Shown: in pieces, positions 34,530-43,533 of the stretch | Position numbering within the stretch: position 1 is the stretch's first letter | How the letters are laid out: each line of letters starts with the position of its first letter | Assembly: GCF_014256275.1 (NCBI RefSeq) | Contig: NZ_JACCFE010000002.1 | Coordinates: forward strand, 5,808,001-5,872,000 | Length of the DNA stretch: 64,000 nt | Source of the DNA: Rhodococcus sp. 4CII | GTDB taxonomy: Bacteria > Actinomycetota > Actinomycetes > Mycobacteriales > Mycobacteriaceae | Direction: 5' to 3' | Made by a program: the position numbers and the translations under genes | The notes under the pieces: model-generated | What the model saw: the letters and a program-made list of their open reading frames with translations, nothing else | Databases searched by the model: none | Told to the model about the DNA's origin: nothing

Positions 34530-36851
34530 TCAGCGGGACTGTCCGATGTACCAGGAGGCGATCTGGCTGCGCGAGGCGAACCCGAGGCGCGTCATGATGT
34601 TCTCGATGTGGCTCTCCACGGTGCGTGCGGAGATCACCAGAGCCGCCGCGATCTGCGGGCTGGTCAGCCCTTTCGATATCAAGGCCGCGATCTCTTGTTG
34701 CCGGCTGGTGAGCACGGGTGGTTCGCCCTCGGGAATCGAATCGGCGACCTGTTCCGCCAGTGCGTAGGCGATGATGCCGGTCGGGGATCGCTTTGCTCCC
34801 GCCTGCAACGCTGTCGACAGCGCCCGGGGCGCCATCGCCTGCTCGAGCTGACCGCGACAGGCGGAGTGATAGCCGGTGAGTTTCGGCCCGAACGCCACCA
34901 ATTCCGTACCCGTGCGTCGCCACAGGCTCCGGGACGCCCCGATCAACTGTGCCGCGCGCTCGAACTGACCGGTTGATCCCGCTATCCAGGCGAGAAGTTC
35001 GGTCATCAAGGCGGTGCCCAGGGACGGATCGAAGACCCGGTGATCACGCAGCGCATCGATCGCGGTTGCATGCGCTGCGGTGAAGTCGCCTTGCAGCCAG
35101 TGGTCGAGCCCTTGGCTCCACTTCAGGTAGGAACGCGCCCATCGTTCACCGCGATGCCGGCACACAGACAAGGCCGACGTGCTGACGGCCAGTGCTTCCG
35201 CGCTCCGGCCGCCGAGGGAGAGCACGACGGCGTACTCGAAGGACGCCATCAGCCATTCGGCGGTCTCACCGACGTCGGCCAACTCGCGCAGCGCGACCTC
35301 GAATCGACTCTCGGCCTCGGCAAGGTCGCCGCGAAGCTGTGCGGCGAGTCCCCGCAGACCGACGCAGTGGGCCGCCGCGTCAGCGAGGTGAAGCTGTGCC
35401 GCCACTGCTTCACACTCGTCGAGGCGCCGTGCTGCCACCTCGTGGTCGCCTTGGAGAAGGCACACCCTGGCAGCGACCCACAGCGCTTTCGCCCGGGCCG
35501 GCGTGGGCGTCCGATCGCCGTCGGGTGCGTCGAGCGATTCGTCCGACCACCGGCGACCCTCGGCTATGTATCCGTCTGCGTACCAGCGGTATCGCAGTCC
35601 GGCGATCAATTCCAGTTGATAGTTGTCGCCCGCGGCGGCAGTGTCCAACGCGGCTCGAAGATTTTCCCGCTCGACGCGCATCCACTTGGCCGAGGCCGCT
35701 TGGTCGGGCCCGCACCAGGAACGTTCCAGTTCTTGGACCACGTCGAGAAAATACTGACGGTGACGGCTGCGGAATCTGTCGGAGTCTCCCGTCAGCGCGA
35801 GTATCTCTGCACCGTAGGCCCGGATGGTTTCCAGCATCCGGAAGCGCATCGACGATTCTTGGTCCTCGACCCCGACGATGGACTGGTTCACCAGGGAACT
35901 CAAGAGGTCGAGCGTGGTCGTCGCCGGGTGGCCGCCGTGGGCGTATGCGTCGCCGCACACGCCTTCCGCCGATGTCAGGTCGAAACTGCCGGCGAAAACG
36001 GACAGGCGTGCCCACAGATGACGTTCGGGTTCCGTGCAGAGTGCAAAACTCCAATCGACGAGCGATCGGAGGGTCTGCTGGCGCGGTGCGGCCGATCGAC
36101 TTCCGCTGGTGAGCAGCCCGAATCGGTCCGTCAGTCGTTCCAGAATCTGGTCGAGCGACAGAATGCGCATGCGGGCGACCGCGAGTTCGATTGCGAGCGG
36201 AATTCCCTCCAGTTGAATGCACAAACGCGCCGCTGCGGCAGCATTGTGCTCGTCGAGGACGAAACCGGGGGAGGCGGCCTCTGCACGCTCCTGGAGTAGT
36301 CGGATCGACTCGAACTGCGACAGGGATTCGACGGTGACCGGCGCCGCGTCATCGGGGACGGTGAGTGGAGGTACTGGATAAAGGAATTCTTCGGTCACCG
36401 TCAGCGACGTGCGGGTAGTGGCCAGAATTCGAATCGAGGGGGCATATCGCAGAATGTCGCTGATCAATGCCACGGACCCGGGGAGTACGTGTTCACAATT
36501 GTCGAGAATGAGCAGGATCTCGCGATCACGAAGATATTCGATCAGCTTCGCGGTGGCGTCACGATTCGACTGATCCGCAATTCCCAGCGCGTGAACAACA
36601 GCGGCCGGTACGTCGCCTCCGTCCGAGACGGACGCCAATTCGACGAAATATACGCCGTTCTCGAAAAGGTGGTTCATCTCGTCGGCGACGTGCAATGCCA
36701 ATCGGGTCTTGCCCACTCCGCCGGGCCCGATCAAGCTCACCAGTCGTCCGCTCGCCAGACGGTCGCGGATCTCCTTACGCTGCTGACGCCGGCCGACGAA
36801 GCTGGTTGCGGTGGACGGGACGTTGCCGCTGCGAGTTCTCGCTTTCGACAC
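34530..36851 (-). CDS. Large ATPase-containing LuxR-family regulator
   Basis: The 773-residue protein has an N-terminal NB-ARC/AAA ATPase (Walker A GPGGVGKT at 42-49; Walker B ILLILDNCEHV about 111-121) and a central helical TPR-like region rich in Ala and Leu. The C-terminal LuxR helix-turn-helix reads LTSRQQEIAALISKGLTSPQ. This layout is common in actinobacterial pathway-specific activators. It lies upstream of the P450 operon on the same strand and is the likely regulator; the inverted repeat at 34391-34417 is a candidate binding site. Confidence 0.9.
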   Translation of the reverse strand: MSKARTRSGNVPSTATSFVGRRQQRKEIRDRLASGRLVSLIGPGGVGKTRLALHVADEMNHLFENGVYFVELASVSDGGDVPAAVVHALGIADQSNRDATAKLIEYLRDREILLILDNCEHVLPGSVALISDILRYAPSIRILATTRTSLTVTEEFLYPVPPLTVPDDAAPVTVESLSQFESIRLLQERAEAASPGFVLDEHNAAAAARLCIQLEGIPLAIELAVARMRILSLDQILERLTDRFGLLTSGSRSAAPRQQTLRSLVDWSFALCTEPERHLWARLSVFAGSFDLTSAEGVCGDAYAHGGHPATTTLDLLSSLVNQSIVGVEDQESSMRFRMLETIRAYGAEILALTGDSDRFRSRHRQYFLDVVQELERSWCGPDQAASAKWMRVERENLRAALDTAAAGDNYQLELIAGLRYRWYADGYIAEGRRWSDESLDAPDGDRTPTPARAKALWVAARVCLLQGDHEVAARRLDECEAVAAQLHLADAAAHCVGLRGLAAQLRGDLAEAESRFEVALRELADVGETAEWLMASFEYAVVLSLGGRSAEALAVSTSALSVCRHRGERWARSYLKWSQGLDHWLQGDFTAAHATAIDALRDHRVFDPSLGTALMTELLAWIAGSTGQFERAAQLIGASRSLWRRTGTELVAFGPKLTGYHSACRGQLEQAMAPRALSTALQAGAKRSPTGIIAYALAEQVADSIPEGEPPVLTSRQQEIAALISKGLTSPQIAAALVISARTVESHIENIMTRLGFASRSQIASWYIGQSR

Positions 36852-37074
36852 GACACCTCCACTTTGCGACAGACGCAGTCAGGGTATCGCAACCCCGGCG
36901 GTGCGACGTCGGAATACCGAAACTTTGTTCGAAGACCGTGTTATCGGTACCCCGCCGGGCCGGGTCCGCGTCATGCTTCCACGTCCCCGATTCCTTCTGA
37001 TTCCGCAGTGAGTGTGATACAAGATAGGCACGGACTCGTCGCGTGGCGATCCGTTAACCGCGAGGTCGATTACA

Positions 37075-37784
37075 TTGCGCGAGAGCTTTTCCGGCACCCT
37101 GTCGAGCGGCGAGTATCCCGGGGGTGGCATGCGGCACCCCGATTGGGACGCGGTGCCCCATGCAGTATTCGACGCCAACTTTCCGCACGAGCTCATGCCG
37201 CTGACCGCGTCCAGTCCCACTGCAGCTCCCAGGGTTTCCGCGTTGCATCTCGGCCCCTGCACATCGTCCGAATCAATTGGGGCGCTGATGTTGCCGTTCA
37301 CAGCGAGCATCCCGGCGCCGTCGGCATCAACATCCCGCTTCATGGCGAGCGCGAGACCCGGATCAGGGGGCGGCTCGTCGTGTCCACCCGAGGCTTCGCC
37401 ACGGTCAACCCCGCTGACACCCCGGCCGACATCACGCGGTGGCCTCGCGCCTGCACGATCGTCGGCGTCAAGATCGATCGGGATTTCGCCCAACGCGAGT
37501 TGTGGCGCGTGACTGGCCGGGCCGACGCGGTGATCCCGGATCAGATCGATTTGCGCAGGCCCGCCGCTGCGGCGCCTGCAGGGGGCTTCCGCCTCTACCT
37601 CGGCAAGACTCCCCGCGAATGCCTGACCGAGATCCGTCTCGCCGGCGTCCGGGCCGAACTCGCCTCGGGCTCGGCTCGTTCGGTGACCGACGTTGCGCTG
37701 AAATGGGGGTTCACTCATTTCGGCCGGTTCGCCGCCGCCTTTCGGCAGCGCTACGGAGTGTCACCGTCTTCTCTTCTGCATTGA
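37075..37784 (+). pseudogene. Decayed AraC-family regulator
   Basis: Two frames carry parts of one AraC protein. The first frame has FDANFPHELMPLTA. It changes near 37256 (CTCGGCCC|CTGCACATC) into a second frame with the sensor tract VHSEHPGAVGINIPLHGE and KIDRDFAQRELWRVTG. Near 37590 sequence jumps from DLRRPAAAAPAG straight to GFRLYLGKTPRECLTEIRL, so about 100 residues, including the first half of the DNA-binding region, are missing. The second helix-turn-helix (SVTDVALKWGFTHFGRFAAAFR) is intact. A frameshift plus a deletion makes a functional product unlikely. It is divergent from the LuxR gene. Confidence 0.75.
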
Positions 37785-37854
37785 CTCGGCATCTGCGGGG
37801 AGATGCCCGCACCGGCGTAAGCTCCTGGTCAGGTCTTCCCGTCGACTGGAGGAT

Positions 37855-39306
37855 GTGCTGAGCGCCGACGAAGGGGTGTCCGCCGACACCACGGACACCG
37901 AGCCACCACCGGCCTCGACGGCCGGGTTGGATCTGCACCTCGAGCGGCCTACCGGCCGAGTCCGCGACAGCGTGATGGACGCTCTACGTGACGCCATCCG
38001 TTCGGGCCGGTTGCCGCCGGGCACTCGACTGCCGTCGAGCCGCGCGTTCGCCGCGGACCTGGGCATCGCGCGGAACACGGTAGCGCGGGCGTACTCGGAA
38101 CTCGTCGAGGAAGGTTGGCTGACCTCGCAACACGGCTCGGGTACCACCGTGTCCCGCCGCGCCGCTCGAGCCCTTCCGGCCGACGGGTTTCGCGTGCGGA
38201 GGCCGCCGGCGCGCCGCCCCGACCACGACCTTCGACCGGGCAGGCCCGACCTGTCCTCGTTCCCGCGCGGGCAGTGGAGTCGCGCCGTCGACCAGGCGCT
38301 CCGCACGGTCCCGTTCGAGGCGTTCGGTTATGCGGACCCGCACGGCCGTCCCGAACTGCGCCTGGCGCTTGCCGAGTACCTCGCGCGTGCTCGCGGGGTC
38401 GTGTGCAGGCCCGACAACATCGTGGTCTGCTGCGGTGCCGCCGAGGGGCTCACCCTGTTGGCCCGCGCGCTGGCCGGTGCGGGGGTGGTCTCCCTGGCGG
38501 TCGAGTCCTATGGGTTGCCGGCGCACCGCGACGCGCTGCGCACAGCCGGGTTGCGCTGTCCACCGCTGGACGTCGACGCCGGTGGCGCCGACGTCGCCGC
38601 GCTCGACGAGCTGCACGAGGTGGGCGGTGTGCTGCTCACGCCGTCACACCAGTTCCCCATCGGCGTACCGCTGCGCCCCGACCGGCGCGCGGCTGTCGTC
38701 GACTGGGCACGCAGAACCGGCGGCGTGATCATCGAGGACGACTACGACGGAGAATTCCGCTACGACCGCAGCCCTGTCGGCGCGCTTCAGGGTGTCGACC
38801 CCGAGCGGGTGGTGTACGTGGGCACCGCGAGCAAGTCCCTTGCCCCGGGTCTGCGGCTCGGCTGGCTGGTCCTTCCGGACCGGCTCGTCGAGACGGTGGC
38901 CCGCGAGAAGGGCGAGACCGAGACCACGTGCGGCTTCGTCGACCAGCTGGCGATGGCCGAGTTCATCCGAACCGGCGCTTACGACAGGCACATTCGCGCG
39001 ATGCGCGCGCAGTACCGCCGCCGGCGGGAGCAACTCGTCGACGCGGTCGGCCGGTCGTCCCCTGCCACTCGCGTGACCGGCCTGCCTGCAGGCCTGCACG
39101 TCCTGCTGCACCTGGCCGGCGGCAGCGAGAGTGCCGCCGCTCGAGAACCGGGGTGGCGGAATCTTGCTGTCGAGGGCCTCGCCCTCTACCGCCATCCCGA
39201 CGTCGACGTCGACGTCGACCGTGACGGTCTGGTCGTCGGCTTCGCCGCGCCGGCGCAGAGCGCATGGCCTGCAGCCGTGGAGGCATTGGCCCGGCAACTT
39301 CGGTGA
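37855..39306 (+). CDS. MocR/PdxR-type GntR regulator with aminotransferase domain
   Basis: The 483-residue protein has an N-terminal GntR winged helix (residues about 38-100, AADLGIARNTVARAYSELVEEGW) and a fold-type I aminotransferase domain. The PLP lysine is in VGTASKSLAPGLRLGW and the PLP Asp in IIEDDYDGEFRY. MocR proteins sense PLP or amino compounds. No vitamin B6 genes are beside it, so the target is open. The GTG at 37855 has GGAGG only 2 bases upstream; a GTG at 37876 is an alternative. Confidence 0.9.
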   Translation: MLSADEGVSADTTDTEPPPASTAGLDLHLERPTGRVRDSVMDALRDAIRSGRLPPGTRLPSSRAFAADLGIARNTVARAYSELVEEGWLTSQHGSGTTVSRRAARALPADGFRVRRPPARRPDHDLRPGRPDLSSFPRGQWSRAVDQALRTVPFEAFGYADPHGRPELRLALAEYLARARGVVCRPDNIVVCCGAAEGLTLLARALAGAGVVSLAVESYGLPAHRDALRTAGLRCPPLDVDAGGADVAALDELHEVGGVLLTPSHQFPIGVPLRPDRRAAVVDWARRTGGVIIEDDYDGEFRYDRSPVGALQGVDPERVVYVGTASKSLAPGLRLGWLVLPDRLVETVAREKGETETTCGFVDQLAMAEFIRTGAYDRHIRAMRAQYRRRREQLVDAVGRSSPATRVTGLPAGLHVLLHLAGGSESAAAREPGWRNLAVEGLALYRHPDVDVDVDRDGLVVGFAAPAQSAWPAAVEALARQLR

Positions 39307-39371
39307 GTGGCCCCCGGATTCGGTGGGGAAGTGGCCCATGCGAAGGCTCGCCACGGTACTAGCCTCAGATC

Positions 39372-39443
39372 ATGCTGAATGCCGGAAACGTCGAGGTCAC
39401 CGACCATCTGCGCCATACCGGCGCGCGTCGGCACCAGAGCTGA
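39372..39443 (+). pseudogene. Relic of a cupin gene with internal deletion (23 codons)
   Basis: The frame MLNAGNVEVTD-HLRHTGARRHQS joins residues matching the first 11 (MLAKGNVQVTD) and last 12 (HLRHPSARQHQG) of the cupin encoded at 30575-30985. About 113 codons are missing, in frame, and the junction falls in CGACC, which is present at both break points of the intact gene. The linker that follows matches the cupin-esterase linker. This is best read as the remains of a paralogous cupin gene upstream of the quinone oxidoreductase. Confidence 0.75.
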
Positions 39444-39486
39444 GCGCCGCGACTCCACGTCGCGCAATCGAAACGAAACGAAACGA
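39409..39486 (+). repeat. Linker repeat, right copy
   Basis: This copy includes the 3' end of the cupin relic and the linker with CCACGTCGCGCAATCG and tandem CGAAA units. It matches 30530-30615 in the opposite orientation and leads into a different gene (quinone oxidoreductase rather than esterase). Confidence 0.7.
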
Positions 39487-39499
39487 AGTGAGGTTTTTC

Positions 39500-40462
39500 A
39501 TGCAAGCGGTCCTCGCGTCCGACCACGATTCCGGTGTCAATGGACTGTCGGTGGCGGACGTTCCGTACCCTCATGCGGCCGAGAACGACGTCATCGTCCG
39601 CGTGCACGCCGCGAGCTTCACGCCCGGTGAGCTCGACTGGCCCGGCACCTGGTCCGACCGTGCGGGACGCGACCGGGCACCATCCATTCCCGGTCACGAA
39701 GTCTCCGGAATCGTCGCTGAATTAGGTTATGGAACAACCGGTTTGACAATCGGCCAGCGCGTGTTCGGGGTCACCGACTGGACTCGCAACGGTACACTCG
39801 CCGAGTACGTCGCGGTCGAGGCCCGAAACCTGGCGCCGCTGTCGGGCGGCGTCGACCACGCCGTGGCTGCCGCCCTGCCGATCTCCGGGCTCACCGCGTG
39901 GCAGGCGCTGTTCGATCACGCGCGACTCGCCGCAGGGCAGACCGTACTGATCCACGGTGCGGCCGGCGCGGTCGGTTCGATGGCCGTGCAACTGGCGCTC
40001 GAGGCGGGCGCCCGGGTCATCGGCACCGGTCGTGCCCGGCACGGTGACACCGTTCTCGGTCTCGGCGCGCACGCCTTCGTCGATCTGGATCGTCACCGGC
40101 TCGAAGACCTCGACGAGGTCGACGTGGTACTCGATGTCCTCGGCGGCGAAACACTGGACCGTTCAGCAAAACTGGTGCGCTCCGGTGGTGTCCTCGTTAC
40201 CATCGCGGAGCCCCTTCGGGTGATTCCCGAGCAGGGGCGGGCGATATTCTTCGTCGTCGAACCGGATCGTGAGTGCCTGGTCCGCATCGAGCGCCGGATC
40301 CGTGACGGTCGCCTGCGTCCGCCAGCGGTCAGCGTGCGGCCTCTCGCTGACGCTGTCGGTGCCTTCGATTCCCGGCACCGTGCGGGCAAGCCGGTCATCG
40401 TCATGCCGAGTTACCGGCCCGATGATGCAACGTCATTGCCGGACATCGGACAACCCCAGTGA
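39500..40462 (+). CDS. NADP-dependent quinone oxidoreductase-like MDR protein
   Basis: The 320-residue medium-chain dehydrogenase/reductase lacks the catalytic zinc cysteines. It has the N-terminal GroES-like fold (VIVRVHAASFTPGELDWPG) and the nucleotide motif HGAAGAVGSMAVQLALEAGA (about 153-172). It probably reduces a quinone or enone with NADPH. ATG 39500 follows GAAGTGAGG. Its stop overlaps the MFS start (GTGA), so the two form an operon. Confidence 0.88.
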   Translation: MQAVLASDHDSGVNGLSVADVPYPHAAENDVIVRVHAASFTPGELDWPGTWSDRAGRDRAPSIPGHEVSGIVAELGYGTTGLTIGQRVFGVTDWTRNGTLAEYVAVEARNLAPLSGGVDHAVAAALPISGLTAWQALFDHARLAAGQTVLIHGAAGAVGSMAVQLALEAGARVIGTGRARHGDTVLGLGAHAFVDLDRHRLEDLDEVDVVLDVLGGETLDRSAKLVRSGGVLVTIAEPLRVIPEQGRAIFFVVEPDRECLVRIERRIRDGRLRPPAVSVRPLADAVGAFDSRHRAGKPVIVMPSYRPDDATSLPDIGQPQ

Positions 40463-41676
40463 CAGCTCTCGACGGCCGACGCGTCCCATTCGACAGCACC
40501 GACCCCAACTCCACAGGACGCGTAGCCGTCATCGTCCTGTTCTCGGCGGTCGTCGCCATGCTCCTTCTCATGGCACCTGCCGCGGCAAGCCAACTGCAAC
40601 TGCAGCTCGCACTGAGTCCCTCGCAGACGGGTGATCTGTTCGCTGCCGAGCTCGGTGCGATGAGTATCGCGTCGATTCCTGCACTGTGGTGGATCAAGAA
40701 GTACAACCTGCGCACGATGTCGACGATCTTCGGGACGATCTTCATCGTCGGTAATATCTGTTCGGCCTACATCGGCGAATACGGGACTCTGGTCGCGGTC
40801 CGATTCCTCACGTCCCTCGCGGGCGGATCGCTGATGGTCCTGTGCATGGCGCTCGCAGCCCAGACCAGGGACCGCAACCGTGTCTACGGCCTGTGGCTGA
40901 TGGGGCAACTCTGCTTCGGTGCGATCGGGCTGGCCGTACTCCCGAAGTTCTTCGACACCTTCGGGATCGGCATCGTGTACTGGGTTCTCGCCATTCTCAT
41001 GATAGTCGTCCTCCCGCTCGTCCGGTTCCTGCCGCAACGCAACATCTTCGCGGGCCGCCCCGCGGACGAAGACGCGGTCCCCACAGCGAACTACGCCCTC
41101 CGCGCGACCCTGGGCCTGATCGCGCTGCTCGCCTTCTACGTCAGCCTCAGCGGCATCTGGACGTTCCTCGGGAGCATCGCGGGCGCATCGATGATCGACA
41201 ACGACACCTCGAGCTCGATCCTGTCGATCGCCACCGTGTTCGGCATCGCAGGCTCGGTCGGGGCGACCGTTCTGGGTGCACGGCCGAACACCCGGATCAA
41301 TCTCCTCGTCGGTTACCTCGCGATGACCCTGTCGGTCGCTCTGCTGGCGGGAACGCCCGGAGTCCTCCGATTCACCGCGGCCGCGTTGCTCTTCAAGTTC
41401 ACCTGGACGTTCATCCTTCCGTATCTCATGTCCACCCTCTCCGGGCTGGATCGGTCCGGTCAGCTGGTCAACCTGGCGAACCTCGCCATCGGCGGCGGAT
41501 TCGCACTCGGCCCGCTGATGGGTGGGCGCCTCGTCGAAAGCGCTGGAGGTTGCGGGACGCTCGTCGCGGTGAGCGTCGCAGGGCTTCTCCTGTCCCTGGT
41601 ACTGATCCTCGTCGCACAACCCCGCCGCACCGCTGTCCCGAGCTCTCCTGTCGCGGTATCTCACCTGGCCGAGTAG
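40459..41676 (+). CDS. MFS transporter
   Basis: The 405-residue membrane protein has about 12 hydrophobic segments (VAVIVLFSAVVAMLLLMAP at the N-terminus; GLLLSLVLILVA at the end) and an MFS-like loop between helices 2 and 3. The GTG start overlaps the quinone oxidoreductase stop (GTGA). The substrate is unknown; with an MDR reductase it may handle a catabolic substrate or export a toxic one. Confidence 0.85.
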   Translation: MTALDGRRVPFDSTDPNSTGRVAVIVLFSAVVAMLLLMAPAAASQLQLQLALSPSQTGDLFAAELGAMSIASIPALWWIKKYNLRTMSTIFGTIFIVGNICSAYIGEYGTLVAVRFLTSLAGGSLMVLCMALAAQTRDRNRVYGLWLMGQLCFGAIGLAVLPKFFDTFGIGIVYWVLAILMIVVLPLVRFLPQRNIFAGRPADEDAVPTANYALRATLGLIALLAFYVSLSGIWTFLGSIAGASMIDNDTSSSILSIATVFGIAGSVGATVLGARPNTRINLLVGYLAMTLSVALLAGTPGVLRFTAAALLFKFTWTFILPYLMSTLSGLDRSGQLVNLANLAIGGGFALGPLMGGRLVESAGGCGTLVAVSVAGLLLSLVLILVAQPRRTAVPSSPVAVSHLAE

Positions 41677-41733
41677 TCCGAGGGGCGGACGGAGCCTGCG
41701 AGTACGCTGGCGCGGTCGAGAAGGAGAGGTGTT

Positions 41734-42573
41734 GTGCCCATGAGTGAGCCGTATGCAGTCGTCGGAGCGACGGGTGGTCAGGGAGGCGCGGTCGTCGACG
41801 CGTTGCTCGAACGAGGACGTGAGGTCCGAGCACTCGTCCGCCGAAGCTCTTCTCGTACAGAGGCGTTGCGCCTGCGAGGCGTCGACATCGCCGTCGCCGA
41901 CATCACCGACCGGGCGGCGGTCGCGTCTGCAGTCGACGGGTGTGCGGGCGTGTTCGCCATGACAACGCCCTTCGAAGACGGCCCGGAGGCGGAGATCGCT
42001 CAGGGTGCCGCCCTCGTCGACGCGTTCGTTGAATCCGGTGTTCCCCACGTGGTGTTCTCTTCGGTGGCCGACGCGGACAAGAGCACCGGGGTCCCGCATT
42101 TCGACACGAAGGCCGCGACCGAGGCGTTGCTGCGAGAATCGTCGGTCTCGTACACGATCGTCGGTCCGACGTACTTCTACGACAACCTGCTCGGCGGCCT
42201 CGACGGCATCCGCCGAGGCCGACTCGATCTGCCTCTGCCCGTCGATACCCCGTTGCAGCAGTTGTCGCGCCGAGACCTCGGTCGGTTCGTTGCCCTCGTG
42301 TTCGACGATCCGGACCGATTCGCCGGGACGAGAATCGACCTGGCATCGGATGATCCGACGCCGCGTCGAATGGCCGAGGTGCTCGGTGAGGTGCTGGGCA
42401 CACAGGTTCATGCCCATTCGTCCGACGCGGACGCCATCGCATCGCCGGACATGCGCGCGATGTTCCGCTTCCTCACCGACACGGGTTACGACGCGAACAT
42501 CGGAGAACTGCGCCGGCTCTACCCCGAGGTGGGCTGGCAGAGCTTCGCCGATTGGGCGGCCGAGTTGGCGTGA
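41734..42573 (+). CDS. NmrA-like NAD(P)-binding protein
   Basis: The 279-residue atypical short-chain dehydrogenase has the motif YAVVGATGGQGGAVVDALLERG (7-28) and the NmrA-type tract HVVFSSVADADKSTGVPHFDTK. Members sense NAD(P) or reduce quinones. GTG 41734 has AGGAGAGG 4 bases upstream; ATG 41740 in the same frame is an alternative. It lies 57 bases after the MFS gene and may be a separate unit. Confidence 0.85.
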   Translation: MPMSEPYAVVGATGGQGGAVVDALLERGREVRALVRRSSSRTEALRLRGVDIAVADITDRAAVASAVDGCAGVFAMTTPFEDGPEAEIAQGAALVDAFVESGVPHVVFSSVADADKSTGVPHFDTKAATEALLRESSVSYTIVGPTYFYDNLLGGLDGIRRGRLDLPLPVDTPLQQLSRRDLGRFVALVFDDPDRFAGTRIDLASDDPTPRRMAEVLGEVLGTQVHAHSSDADAIASPDMRAMFRFLTDTGYDANIGELRRLYPEVGWQSFADWAAELA

Positions 42574-42606
42574 GGTCTGCGGAGAGCGCGAGCGGTATTC
42601 GATATC

Positions 42607-42634
42607 TGTAACGGTCGCCACGATTATGTAATAT
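42607..42634 (+). promoter_or_regulatory. Possible kyn operon promoter
   Basis: TGTAAC (42607-42612) and TAATAT (42629-42634) are 16 bases apart, about 33 bases before the kynA start. Predicted by eye from a locally AT-rich patch. Confidence 0.4.
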
Positions 42635-42666
42635 GGTCGTGGGAGCCCGGTACTCGAACACCAGCA

Positions 42667-43533
42667 GTGAGGACGGTCAGGGGCGTGCAGGCCAACACCA
42701 GAGCCATCGAGAAAGACATCGTCACCGATTTCAGCGAGCGGATGAGCTACGGCTCGTACCTCGACCTCGACACGCTGCTGAGCGCGCAGAAACCGGTGAG
42801 CCGTCCGGAGCACCACGACGAACTGCTGTTCATCATCCAGCACCAGACCACCGAACTCTGGCTGAAGCTCGTGCTGCACGAAACCCTCGCGGCCCGAGCG
42901 GCTTTCGACGCCGACGACATCGGCAGGGCGCTCAAGTGTGTGGCGCGGGTCAAGCACATCCAGAAGACGCTGACCGAGCAGTGGTCGGTGCTGGCCACAC
43001 TGACCCCCACCGAGTACTCCGAGTTCCGGCAGTTCCTCGGCAACTCGTCCGGGTTCCAGTCCTATCAGTACCGCGCGGTGGAGTTCGTGCTCGGCAACAA
43101 GAACACCGGGATGCTGAAGGTGTTCGAGGCCGATCCTGCCGCCCACGAACTGCTCGACCGGCTCCTCGGCGAGCCGAGTCTGTACGACGCGTTCTGGCAG
43201 TGCCTGGCGCGGCTCGGATACGACGTGCCGGAATCCGCGCTGAACCGCGACGTGACCGCGGCCTACAGCATGAACGACGACCTGATGCCGCTGATCAAGT
43301 TCGTGTACGAGAACTCCGAGGAACACTGGGCCGTCTACGAGGCGTTCGAGGAGTTCGTCGACCTCGAGGAGAACTTCCAGTTGTGGCGTTTCCGCCACAT
43401 GCGCACTGTGCTCCGGACCATCGGCATGAAGCCGGGGACGGGCGGATCCAGTGGCGTGGGATTCCTGCAGAAGGCCCTCGAACTGACGTTCTTTCCCGAA
43501 CTTCTCGCCATCCGCACCGAGATCGGACGATGA
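42667..43533 (+). CDS. kynA: Tryptophan 2,3-dioxygenase
   Basis: The 288-residue haem dioxygenase has the tracts MSYGSYLDLDTLLSAQKP, HHDELLFIIQHQTTELWLKL, and the late haem-ligand His in LWRFRHMRTVLRTIG, followed by GTGGSSGVGFL. It opens the indole ring to N-formylkynurenine. GTG 42667 is the longest start; GTG 42685 (VQANTRAIEKDI) has AGGGG close by and could be the real one. Its stop overlaps the kynU ATG. Confidence 0.95.
   Translation: MRTVRGVQANTRAIEKDIVTDFSERMSYGSYLDLDTLLSAQKPVSRPEHHDELLFIIQHQTTELWLKLVLHETLAARAAFDADDIGRALKCVARVKHIQKTLTEQWSVLATLTPTEYSEFRQFLGNSSGFQSYQYRAVEFVLGNKNTGMLKVFEADPAAHELLDRLLGEPSLYDAFWQCLARLGYDVPESALNRDVTAAYSMNDDLMPLIKFVYENSEEHWAVYEAFEEFVDLEENFQLWRFRHMRTVLRTIGMKPGTGGSSGVGFLQKALELTFFPELLAIRTEIGR

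Noticed and set aside
39466..39490. Tandem CGAAA units as a repeat array
   Set aside because: Only three to four short units; they belong to the linker shared with 30530-30615 and do not form a CRISPR or satellite array.
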